From the NCBI GenBank assembly GCA_035540955.1, contig DATLFP010000192.1:1-16198 (forward strand): DNA of 16,198 nucleotides. Reading direction: 5' to 3'. The stretch comes from DATLFP01 sp035540955. Lineage in GTDB: Bacteria > Actinomycetota > Acidimicrobiia > Acidimicrobiales > CADCSY01. The notes under the pieces were generated by a model. The model was not told where the DNA came from. It ran no database searches and saw only the letters and a program-made list of their open reading frames with translations. A program made the position numbers and the translations under genes. This document shows positions 8,601-15,260 of the stretch, piece after piece; the first letter of the stretch is position 1, and the number at the start of each line of letters is the position of its first letter.

Positions 8601-9536
8601 ATGCGCATCCTCGTCACCGGCTCCTCCGGTCAGATCGGCACCAACCTGGCGCTGCGGCTGCTCGCCGACGGCCACGAGGTGCTGGGTGTCGACAAGGCCC
8701 CCAACCCGTGGACCGACGCCATCGACACCGAGAAGGTCGACCTGGTGACGCTCGGGCGCAGCGAGCAGACGTGGTCGCCGCCGTGGTCGCCCGACTGCAT
8801 CGTGCACCTGGCGGCGTGGGCCAAGGTCCACCGACTCGTCGTCGAGCCCGACAAGGCCCTCGAGAACATCGAGATGGCCTTCGCCGCCCTCGAGCTGGCG
8901 CGGGCCAGCGGGGCGCCCATCGTGTTCGGCTCGAGCCGAGAGGTGTACGGCGACATCCACCGTCACGTCACCGACGAGGCCATGGCCGACTTCGTCGTGG
9001 CCGAGAGCCCGTACTCGGCCAGCAAGATCGCCGGCGAGGCGCTCTTCTACAGCTACGCCCGGTGCTACGGGATCCGTCACCTCGTGTTCCGGTTCAGCAA
9101 CGTGTACGGCCGCTTCGACAACGACCTCGACCGCATGGAGCGGGTGATCCCGCTGTTCGTGCGCGAGATCGCGAACGGGCGGCCGATCACCGCGTACGGG
9201 CGCACCAAGATGTTCGACTTCACCTACATCGACGACTGCGTGCGCGGCGTCGTCGCCGGCATCGAGGCGCTCACCCGCGGCACCGTCGAGAACCAGACCG
9301 TCAACCTCGCGTACGGCCAGGGCCAGACGCTGTTCGACCTCATCAACCTGATCGAGATGGCCGTCGACCGCGACGCCGAGGTGACGTACGCCCCGTCGCA
9401 GACGGGCGAGGTCACCCGCTACGTCGCCGACATCAGCAAGGCCCGCGAGCTCCTCGGCTACCAGCCCGAGGTGCCCCTCACCCTCGGCATCCGCCGCTAC
9501 GTCGAGTGGTGCCGCGAGACCGGCTTCATCGACTGA
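8601..9536 (+). CDS. NAD-dependent epimerase/dehydratase (extended SDR)
   Basis: A 311-residue extended short-chain dehydrogenase/reductase, probably acting on a nucleotide sugar in the cytoplasm. It has the Rossmann loop GSSGQIG (7-13), Asp31 after strand beta-2 (favours NAD over NADP), the FGSSREVYG segment (109-117) containing the catalytic Ser, and Tyr138 and Lys142 of the YxxxK motif (SPYSASK). FRFSNVYG (163-170) and FDFTYIDDC (205-213) are typical of UDP-/dTDP-sugar epimerases and dehydratases. The exact sugar and reaction cannot be read from the motifs. ATG at 8601 is preferred over GTG at 8595, as it starts directly at strand beta-1 (MRILVTG) and has a TACGCT hexamer upstream. The gene lies 60 bp after the lipoprotein gene and ends at a hairpin shared with the convergent GNAT gene. 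Confidence 0.9.
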   Translation: MRILVTGSSGQIGTNLALRLLADGHEVLGVDKAPNPWTDAIDTEKVDLVTLGRSEQTWSPPWSPDCIVHLAAWAKVHRLVVEPDKALENIEMAFAALELARASGAPIVFGSSREVYGDIHRHVTDEAMADFVVAESPYSASKIAGEALFYSYARCYGIRHLVFRFSNVYGRFDNDLDRMERVIPLFVREIANGRPITAYGRTKMFDFTYIDDCVRGVVAGIEALTRGTVENQTVNLAYGQGQTLFDLINLIEMAVDRDAEVTYAPSQTGEVTRYVADISKARELLGYQPEVPLTLGIRRYVEWCRETGFID

Positions 9537-9549
9537 CCCCCCGGGGCCC

Positions 9550-9610
9550 CCACGATTTCTCGGCGCACCCAGACCGGCTGTACCGGCCTGGGTGCTCCGA
9601 GATCTTGTGG
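9550..9610. terminator. Bidirectional hairpin terminator
   Basis: Two 28-nt arms (9550-9577 and 9583-9610) pair with about five mismatches or wobbles around a 5-nt CTGTA loop. The paired core TCTCGG.GCACCCAG is strong. The hairpin sits between the epimerase stop (9536) and the convergent GNAT stop (9617), the expected place for a shared terminator. Confidence 0.78.
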
Positions 9611-9616
9611 CGGGGG

Positions 9617-10660
9617 TCAGAGGTGGTCGAGGTCGCCCCAGCCGATGTGCCAGGGCTGGGTGGTGAGGTGGGCGGCCGACCCGGAACCGGCGTTGTCGAC
9701 GAAGCCGAACCACAGGCCCTTCGGCTCGAGCCGGACGGGCAGCGTGCGCAGACCACCGGCGCGCGCCAGGCCGTGCAGCGGGCCGTCGTCGACGGCGACG
9801 GTGGCGATGCCCGACACCTCGCCCACGTTGCGGGCGACGGCCCGCACCACGCGGCGAGCGGCGTCGCCGTCGTCGGCCATGAGCTCGAGCAGGTAGGCGA
9901 ACCGACCGCCGAAGTCCTCCCGCACCACGACGGCGGCGGCGCCGGCGAGCCGCTGGCCGTCGCGCGCCTCGAAGTAGCGGTACGCCGACATCGGCGAGTC
10001 GGCGTAGCGCCACTGCCACCAGGCGGCGTCGCGGATGATGCCGTTGCGGATCCCGTGGCGGGTCACGAACCGCGCCCACAGGCCGTCGAGGCCCTCGGGC
10101 GGCGCGCCGACCTCGTCACCCGCCGGGCCCCGGCCGAGGCGGAATCCGACAGCCCGTGCCGCCCGGGCGGCGACGCGCGGCACCTTGAACCGGCGCGCCA
10201 TCCACCCGTCGTCGACGGCGAGCACGAGCGTGCGCAGCCGCGCCACCTCCAGCCACCCGGCGCTGCGGATCCCCTTCACCGCGATCGGGTTCGACGGGTA
10301 GGCGAGGGAGACGCGCATGCCCTTCGTGGCGCTGTGCCGGTAGAGGGCCTCGTTGAGCGGGCGCATCAGGCGGCGGCCCTGGAAGTCGGGCGACACCGCG
10401 GCGTCGACGGCGATGCCGGCGGTCGCCGCCTCGCCGTCGAGCAGGCACGGCACCGGGTAGTTGGCGTAGTGGCCGACGATGCGCCCCCCGGCGTCGTACA
10501 CCCACGCCGACAGCTCGCCGAAGGGGTTGTGGTACTGCCAGTGGCGGACGGTGGGGTCGACCTTCGGGTTGTCGTCGAAGGACTCCTCCAGGCAGCGCTG
10601 GATGCCCGCCTCGTCCTCGGGCCGCGCCTCGCGCAGGACCGGCTGCTCCTCGGACGCCAT
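9617..10660 (-). CDS. GNAT-family N-acetyltransferase-like protein
   Basis: A 347-residue protein with an N-terminal GNAT fold. After the opening strand (LREARPEDEAGI) it has GGRIVGHYANYP (58-69), then AVDAAVSPDFQGRRLMRPL (84-102). The QGRRLM part of that segment is the acetyl-CoA pyrophosphate-binding loop, which is usually Q/RxxGxG/A; Leu replaces the last Gly here. YPSNPIAVKGIRSAGW follows, a block typical of this motif B region. The C-terminal half (WWQWRY, RYFEARDGQRLAGAAAVVV) looks like a second, degenerate acetyltransferase domain. ATG at 10660 follows the PIG-L stop by 4 nt, with GGGAG upstream inside that gene, so translation is probably coupled. An acyltransferase paired with a deacetylase suggests exchange of an N-acyl group on a sugar, which is inference. 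The acceptor is unknown. Confidence 0.82.
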   Translation of the reverse strand: MASEEQPVLREARPEDEAGIQRCLEESFDDNPKVDPTVRHWQYHNPFGELSAWVYDAGGRIVGHYANYPVPCLLDGEAATAGIAVDAAVSPDFQGRRLMRPLNEALYRHSATKGMRVSLAYPSNPIAVKGIRSAGWLEVARLRTLVLAVDDGWMARRFKVPRVAARAARAVGFRLGRGPAGDEVGAPPEGLDGLWARFVTRHGIRNGIIRDAAWWQWRYADSPMSAYRYFEARDGQRLAGAAAVVVREDFGGRFAYLLELMADDGDAARRVVRAVARNVGEVSGIATVAVDDGPLHGLARAGGLRTLPVRLEPKGLWFGFVDNAGSGSAAHLTTQPWHIGWGDLDHL

Positions 10661-10664
10661 CAGC

Positions 10665-11447
10665 TCAGCTCCCGAACCGGTCGGCGAGCGCGAACCACTC
10701 GGCGGCCGGCGCCACGAGATAGCCCTCGACGTAGCCGGCACCGACGGTGGCATACGCCGAGCGGTAGCGGTTGAGACCGAGGATCGAGCTGACGTCGAAG
10801 CCGAGGTGAGCGGTCTCGTGCGCGGCCAGCGCCGCCTCCTTCCGGGCGAACACCCTCGTGATGTCGACGTGGCGGTTGGCGGTGAGCGGCGTCCACGTCT
10901 CGTAGCCCCACAGCTCGACGTCGTCAGGCACCGGCGCCTGCCGCAGCGCGCGGTACACCGCCTGGTGGTCGGGATGGCCGTCGAGGAACCACGGCAGGAA
11001 GATCGCCTCCGGCGCGAGGTCGGCGACGAGGCCGCGCAGGTCGGCGGCGAGGGCGTCGACGTGGTCCGGGAGCGCGCCGTCGGGATGGGCGAGGAACCGG
11101 GGCGAGCGGGCGCCGAGCAGCTCGGCGGCGCGGCGCGACTCGGCCTCGCGCCGGCGGGCCGTCTCCTCGGGCGGGAACGGGGCGCCGGCGGTGGCGTCGC
11201 CGCTGGTGGCGACGGCGATGTCGACGACCGCCCCGTGGTCGGCGAGGAGGGCCATCGCCCCGCCGCAGCCCGTCGTCTCGTCGTCGGGATGGGCCGCGAG
11301 CACCAGCACCCGGCGGAAGGAGGGATCGGCGAGCAGCGGGCCGGCCCCGGCCAGGGACCGCATCGTGGTGAGCAGCGGCCACGCCGACGCCGGCACCAGC
11401 GGCTTCGCCCGCGCCACGGCCCGGACGAGCGGCCTGGGCAACCTCAC
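10665..11447 (-). CDS. PIG-L family zinc-dependent deacetylase
   Basis: A 260-residue PIG-L/LmbE-family amidase, the family of MshB and GlcNAc-PI de-N-acetylase, which hydrolyses N-acetyl groups from amino sugars. The signature AHPDDET (52-58) supplies zinc ligands H53 and D56 and catalytic base D55. GHPDH (157-161) supplies the third ligand, H161. The core fold is complete (VDIAVATSGD, then FLPWFLDGHPDHQ). The first 45 residues are a basic, helical extension without family features. The start is GTG at 11447; it has a TACCGT hexamer 8 nt upstream and no Shine-Dalgarno sequence. The GNAT gene follows after 4 nt, so the two probably work together. It may be anchored by its position to the surface-polysaccharide genes around it, but its substrate cannot be named. 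Confidence 0.9.
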   Translation of the reverse strand: MRLPRPLVRAVARAKPLVPASAWPLLTTMRSLAGAGPLLADPSFRRVLVLAAHPDDETTGCGGAMALLADHGAVVDIAVATSGDATAGAPFPPEETARRREAESRRAAELLGARSPRFLAHPDGALPDHVDALAADLRGLVADLAPEAIFLPWFLDGHPDHQAVYRALRQAPVPDDVELWGYETWTPLTANRHVDITRVFARKEAALAAHETAHLGFDVSSILGLNRYRSAYATVGAGYVEGYLVAPAAEWFALADRFGS

Positions 11448-11455
11448 GACGGGGG

Positions 11456-11461
11456 ACGGTA
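11456..11461 (-). promoter_or_regulatory. Candidate -10 element (TACCGT) for a leaderless transcript
   Basis: On the minus strand TACCGT is separated by 8 nt from the GTG start at 11447, in the 42-bp gap after the acyltransferase gene. No Shine-Dalgarno sequence or -35 box is visible. If real, the PIG-L/GNAT pair is transcribed independently of the four-gene operon upstream. Confidence 0.35.
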
Positions 11462-11489
11462 TCCGCCGACTACCGCAACGCGCGACGAG

Positions 11490-12137
11490 TCAGCGGCCGC
11501 CGATTCCCTCCTTGACGACACGGGCGGGGACGCCGACGACCTGGACACGATCGGGAACGTCCTTCGTCACCACGGCCCCGGCGCCGACGACCACATCGCT
11601 GCCAACCGACATCCGGTCGATAACGATCGATCCGATTCCGATCCATGACCGATCGCCGACGCGACATGCGCCGGCAACCATTGCGCCGGGTTGGATCGAG
11701 ACGAAGTCTCCGATCTCGGTGTGATGGCCAACCATGGCCCCGCGGTTCATGAAGACGTGGCGGCCGAGAATCGAGCGAGCAGCGACGACGGCACGCACGC
11801 CGATCACGCAGCCTTCACCGATCTCGGACCGGGGCGACACCGCTGCGGTTGGATGGATCACCGTCGCGAAAGACATACCGAGTGCTGCAGCTTGGTCAGT
11901 GAAGAGACCGCGACGCGTGGTCCCCAAGCCGAATACGGCAAGATGCGAGTCTCGCAGGCCGGCGAGGTCATCGATCCAGATGACCGGCACCCCTTCAAGT
12001 GACTGGTTGCACCGACCTGGGTCGAGATTCTCAACGAACGCTTCGATTGTCCAGCCCGCTTGCTCGGCGACATCGGCTATCTCTACAGAGAGGATGTGAC
12101 TGCCGAGAATGACGAGTGGCTTTTCGGTTGCGGTCAC
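11490..12137 (-). CDS. NeuD/PglD-type sugar N- or O-acyltransferase
   Basis: A 215-residue left-handed beta-helix acyltransferase. Residues 1-85 are the Rossmann-like nucleotide-sugar-binding domain (PLVILGSHILSVEIADVA). Residues 95-205 are hexapeptide repeats ending in the acyl-CoA-binding segment VGAGAVVTKDV and VGVPARVVK. GAMVGHHTEIGDFVSIQPGA (133-152) matches the PglD active site, with H138 as the predicted catalytic base. In PglD and relatives the amino group added to a UDP-4-amino sugar is acetylated. Here the DegT-type aminotransferase is directly upstream, and its stop overlaps this GTG start by 4 nt (GTGA, 12134-12137), which fixes the start. The acyl donor may not be acetyl-CoA, given the BKACE gene at the head of the operon. 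O-acylation, as in NeuD, is an alternative. Confidence 0.88.
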   Translation of the reverse strand: MTATEKPLVILGSHILSVEIADVAEQAGWTIEAFVENLDPGRCNQSLEGVPVIWIDDLAGLRDSHLAVFGLGTTRRGLFTDQAAALGMSFATVIHPTAAVSPRSEIGEGCVIGVRAVVAARSILGRHVFMNRGAMVGHHTEIGDFVSIQPGAMVAGACRVGDRSWIGIGSIVIDRMSVGSDVVVGAGAVVTKDVPDRVQVVGVPARVVKEGIGGR

Positions 12138-13240
12138 CAGCCACCGCCGATCACAGCGCACACGCGTTCGACATCCCCGTCACTCAACGCGAGATGCATA
12201 GGAAGCGACACAGCACGGCGCCAAAACCACTCGGTCGCGGGCAGGTCAGCAGACTCGAACGCGCTGTGACTGTCGATCCGTCGGTAGTGAACGCCCGCGG
12301 TGATGTCGGACGCTGCGAGCTTGTCGATCAGCGTGTCGCGCTGCTCGGCCAAGATGACGAAGAGGTGGTCGTTGCCCTTGCGATCGGCCGGCACGTCGAG
12401 CAGCCGGAGACCATCAACGCCCGCCAGTCGATCGCGATAGAGCCCTGCAATCTCTGCTCTACGGCCATTCTCGGCGTCGAGTCGCGTCAGCTGCGCAAGC
12501 GCCAACGCCGCCGGCACATCCGTCATGGCACAGCCGTGGCCGATCTCTGAGACCTCGTAGTCCCACACGGGCCCTCCCGCCGAGACGCGCTCAAACGACT
12601 CACGATCGACGCCGTGCGAACGCAGGCGGCGCGCTCTGGCCGAGTCGTCTGCGTCATCCGTGAGGAGCGCCCCCCCGGCTCCTGCCGTGAGGTTCTTGGT
12701 CGCGTGCAGCGAGAACGCATGCAAGTCGCCACCACCTCCGATGCGCCGACCCTTGTAGGTCGCGCCGACCGCGTGGGCGCAGTCCTCGATGACGCGTAGG
12801 CCCGAGCTGCTCGCGATAGCTCGGAGTTCGTCCAAGTCTGCGGGCAGCCCTGCGTAGTGGACGACCATGATCGCAGCGGTACGTTCACTGACCCTCGAGG
12901 TGACTGAGGCCGGGTCGAGATTCCCGGTGTGCACATCGATATCGGCGAAGACCGGAACTCCACCGGCGTGCACGATCGCGCCCGCCGTGGCTACGTAGGT
13001 GAGAGCGGGTGTGATCACTTCTCGTCCCTGTACCCCGGCGATCTCGAGCGCGAGCAAGAGCGCATCGGTGCCTGATGAGGTACCGACGCAATAGTTCGAG
13101 CCGCAATAACGAGCGAAGGCGCTCTCGAACTCGGCGGTGACGGGGCCGGTGCCGAGCCATCCCGATCGAAGAACTGCCCCGACGGCTTCGATGGCACTGT
13201 CCGAGACGACGGGTTTGAAGAGTGCGATCGGTTCGCTCAT
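12134..13240 (-). CDS. DegT/DnrJ/EryC1/StrS-family sugar aminotransferase
   Basis: A 368-residue PLP-dependent aminotransferase that would convert a nucleotide-linked keto-sugar to an amino sugar. The N-terminus shows the family pattern ALFKPVVSDSAIEAV followed by SGWLGTGP (26-33). GTSSGTDALLLAL (53-65) binds the cofactor phosphate. EDCAHAVGA (152-160) holds Asp153, which contacts the pyridine nitrogen. The Schiff-base Lys is K182 in LHATKNLTAGAGG. The length is normal. ATG at 13240 overlaps the glycosyltransferase stop by 4 nt (ATGA, 13237-13240), and the stop overlaps the acyltransferase start by 4 nt, so the three are translationally coupled. No 4,6-dehydratase that would make the keto-sugar is in this operon; the SDR at 8601 or a gene outside the window may do so. 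Regiochemistry (3- or 4-amino) cannot be decided. Confidence 0.92.
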   Translation of the reverse strand: MSEPIALFKPVVSDSAIEAVGAVLRSGWLGTGPVTAEFESAFARYCGSNYCVGTSSGTDALLLALEIAGVQGREVITPALTYVATAGAIVHAGGVPVFADIDVHTGNLDPASVTSRVSERTAAIMVVHYAGLPADLDELRAIASSSGLRVIEDCAHAVGATYKGRRIGGGGDLHAFSLHATKNLTAGAGGALLTDDADDSARARRLRSHGVDRESFERVSAGGPVWDYEVSEIGHGCAMTDVPAALALAQLTRLDAENGRRAEIAGLYRDRLAGVDGLRLLDVPADRKGNDHLFVILAEQRDTLIDKLAASDITAGVHYRRIDSHSAFESADLPATEWFWRRAVSLPMHLALSDGDVERVCAVIGGGW

Positions 13241-14298
13241 GCGACGAGGATCTGCTCGGCCACTGCTCGGAGGTCGGGCTCCTGATCCTCGATCAGCCGG
13301 CTCGCGTTCTCGGCGATCGCCAATCGGCGAGGTTCGTCCGCCAGGAGCTCCAAGACGGTCGCACCTAGATCCTCGAGCGGAGCGGCAAGCAGGTGGCGGC
13401 CGACCACGAAGGGCTCCAGATCCGGAACGGGAAGCTCCGATACCACCGCTGCTCCGCACGCCATGCTCAAGTGGAAGCGGATCCGCTCAAGGTGCCAGGG
13501 GAACTTGTGCACATTGACGCTCACTCGGCAACGGTTCAGGAGAGCTGCCCGCTCCTCACCGAAGTAGGCGCGATCGACTTGAACGAGACGGACGCCCGCC
13601 GCTTGAAACTGGGCCTCCAGACGCGCAATGCGATCGGCTCGGCTGTCCAGGGTGGTCCCAAGGAAGATGACATCGATGTCGCGCTCGTGATGCAGGTTCC
13701 TCCCCATCGAGGGATGGAATCTCACGGTCGCTAGCTCCGAGGAGATGCCACGAGCGGCAAGGCTCCTGACTGAGGACGCCGACGAGACCAGGACGCGGTG
13801 GATCCTTCCGGCGGAGACTGCTGACTCGAGCCAGGCCAACCGTTCGAACGCGAACGCCATCTCTCTCGGCATCGGTGACCCAACTCTGGCCATCCCCACC
13901 GCGGCGGCACGTGCCGCTCGACGAACAGCGCCGAACCGACCTGAAGGGCCGAGTAGCGATCCCGTGCGCTGATCCAGACGCCGGAGACGGCCGAGCCGTC
14001 GTCCTGCGGTCATCCCCGCAGCGCCGCCCTCCGCGATGACGTCGGGTGGCGGCAGTGGATCGAGCCCCCACAAGACGACGCGGGGTGACTTGATTCCCAA
14101 CGATGCCGCGCTCGTCAAGGCTGCATCGAACTCCGGTCCGGCCCCAAGCAGAAGAACGACCCGTCCGTCGCGCACAGCGTCGTCACGGCTGTCACAGACG
14201 CCGACATCTGCCCCAAGCGTTCGCATCGAGTCGGCGAGCATCTCTCCAAGCTCTCCGAGCACACCACCGAACCGGCTGCGGACGATGACGACGTCCAT
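13237..14298 (-). CDS. Glycosyltransferase, CgeB-like / GT-B fold
   Basis: A 353-residue protein whose C-terminal half resembles CgeB-type, group 1-like glycosyltransferases. RDIDVIFLGTTLDSRADRI (206-224) starts the second Rossmann domain. NRCRVSVNVHKFPWHLERIR (255-274) then leads into FHLSMACGAAVVSE and VPDLEPFVVGRHL, the part of the GT-B fold that normally binds the nucleotide-sugar donor. The N-terminal domain (VVIVRSRFGGVLGELGEML) is divergent and has an Arg-rich loop (about 97-140). ATG at 14298 is 3 nt after the BKACE stop, with GGAG 10 nt upstream. The gene is coupled to the aminotransferase by a 4-nt overlap. It probably transfers the modified sugar made by this operon, but donor and acceptor are unknown. 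There is no signal or membrane segment, so it should be cytoplasmic. Confidence 0.8.
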   Translation of the reverse strand: MDVVIVRSRFGGVLGELGEMLADSMRTLGADVGVCDSRDDAVRDGRVVLLLGAGPEFDAALTSAASLGIKSPRVVLWGLDPLPPPDVIAEGGAAGMTAGRRLGRLRRLDQRTGSLLGPSGRFGAVRRAARAAAVGMARVGSPMPREMAFAFERLAWLESAVSAGRIHRVLVSSASSVRSLAARGISSELATVRFHPSMGRNLHHERDIDVIFLGTTLDSRADRIARLEAQFQAAGVRLVQVDRAYFGEERAALLNRCRVSVNVHKFPWHLERIRFHLSMACGAAVVSELPVPDLEPFVVGRHLLAAPLEDLGATVLELLADEPRRLAIAENASRLIEDQEPDLRAVAEQILVA

Positions 14299-14301
14299 CG
14301 A

Positions 14302-15195
14302 TCATCGGCTCCGGAGCCCGAGACGTCGACGAGCTTCGACAGCCGTCGAAACGGGTCGACCCGCAAGTCGGGCTGCCTCCACGGCTACTTCGACGGCTGC
14401 AACGTTGCTCGAGGGCCTTCCGTCGATGTCGCGTGGCGCATCCTCGAGGCCAGTGCGAACGTTCCCACCCATCGCGATCGCGGCCATGACCATCGACCGT
14501 TGGAACACGCCGATACCCGCCGCAGCCCACTCACAATCCGGCAGCCGATCCACGATGTAGGCGAGATCACCGACGAACGCGGGGGTCGATCCAAGCGAGC
14601 CAAGAAGGATGTTGACGTACGGACGTTGCCGCACGAGTCCCCGGGTCTGGAGCCAGTGCAGCGTGTTCACCATTCCCAGCTCAAACACCTCGAACTCGGG
14701 ACAGATGCCCTGCTCGTTCATCTCCAGCAACAGCGCCTCGATGACCTCCGGGGGATTGCTGCTGATGACGCGCGGGAAGTTGAACGAGCCCAGGGTGAGA
14801 CTTGCCATGTCGGGACGCAGGGCAGGATCCAGATGTAGGACTGTCATGCGCTCCCGGATCTCTCCGCTGACTCGCCCGCTCGTCGTGCCACACACGATGA
14901 GGTCGGGCGCTCCGTCACGAATCGGCCCTATGGCCCGCTCGTAGAGATCTGCCCGGTGGACTGGCCGACCCTCCTCGTCGCGGACGTGGAGATGCACGAT
15001 CGATGCACCTGCTCGTGCACACGCGATGGCGTCGGCCGCTATCTCTTCAGGTGTGAGCGGGATCGCCGGAGTATCCGCTTTGCCGGGAACCGCACCGGTC
15101 AGGGCGACATTGATGATGACAGGCTCATAGCCGCGCAGCGGCGGCGGCGCCCATGAAGCTGACGTGGTCGTGGACAGGCACCCATTCTGTCTCAA
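14302..15195 (-). CDS. Beta-keto acid cleavage enzyme (BKACE, DUF849)
   Basis: A BKACE-family enzyme, named after 3-keto-5-aminohexanoate cleavage enzyme Kce. It would condense a beta-keto acid with acetyl-CoA to give acetoacetate and a new acyl-CoA. Numbered from TTG at 15195 (297 residues): VHLHVRD (67-73) gives zinc ligands H68 and H70. GGNVRTGLED (243-252) gives Arg247, third ligand E251 and D252, matching R226/E230/D231 of Kce. NVALTG (29-34), TTSGR, PDMASLTLGSFNFP and the C-terminal EARRRLGL are also family blocks. Conserved sequence begins only at about residue 23 (YEPVIIN, 15129). There is no in-frame ATG or GTG near it, and TTG at 15195 or 15258 is the only option, so the start is uncertain. 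An out-of-frame ATG at the expected place hints at a small frameshift. It heads the four-gene operon. The substrate cannot be read from sequence. Confidence 0.85.
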   Translation of the reverse strand: MRQNGCLSTTTSASWAPPPLRGYEPVIINVALTGAVPGKADTPAIPLTPEEIAADAIACARAGASIVHLHVRDEEGRPVHRADLYERAIGPIRDGAPDLIVCGTTSGRVSGEIRERMTVLHLDPALRPDMASLTLGSFNFPRVISSNPPEVIEALLLEMNEQGICPEFEVFELGMVNTLHWLQTRGLVRQRPYVNILLGSLGSTPAFVGDLAYIVDRLPDCEWAAAGIGVFQRSMVMAAIAMGGNVRTGLEDAPRDIDGRPSSNVAAVEVAVEAARLAGRPVSTAVEARRRLGLRSR

Positions 15196-15245
15196 GCGGG
15201 GCCACCATCGAGACCCTGATGGATCCCTCGAGGGCGACGGAGCCG

Positions 15246-15251
15246 TACGCT
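15246..15251 (+). promoter_or_regulatory. Candidate -10 element (TACGCT) for a leaderless transcript
   Basis: TACGCT lies 9 nt before the ATG at 15261. It is identical to the hexamer before the epimerase gene, including a preceding G. No close Shine-Dalgarno sequence or -35 box is seen. It overlaps the 5' end of the divergent BKACE reading frame, so the two transcripts would overlap or nearly abut. Confidence 0.42.
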
Positions 15252-15260
15252 GGCCCAACC

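Larger units (their letters stand above)
11490..15195. other. Lower-GC block covering the BKACE-GT-DegT-NeuD operon
   Basis: Hand-counted lines inside this block give about 60-65% GC (39/60 at 12241-12300; 36/60 at 14701-14760). A neighbouring line at 15601-15660 gives 44/60 (73%). Codon third positions are visibly less G/C-biased than in the PIG-L, GNAT and GT2 genes on either side. No flanking repeats, integrase or insertion sequence is seen. The difference suggests acquisition by transfer, as is common for surface-polysaccharide genes. The sample is small. Confidence 0.6.

Noticed and set aside
8136..10079. A 647-codon open frame on the minus strand
   Set aside because: It is antisense to the lipoprotein and epimerase genes and in a different frame of the GNAT gene. 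No motifs are present.
8708..10774. A 688-codon open frame on the plus strand
   Set aside because: It overlaps the epimerase in another frame and runs antisense through the GNAT gene. The translation is repetitive Arg/His/Pro-rich sequence.
15153..15260. An earlier ATG for the GT2 gene at 15153
   Set aside because: The added 36 residues have no family features and lie antisense to the BKACE frame. ATG 15261 starts exactly at the first GT-A strand.
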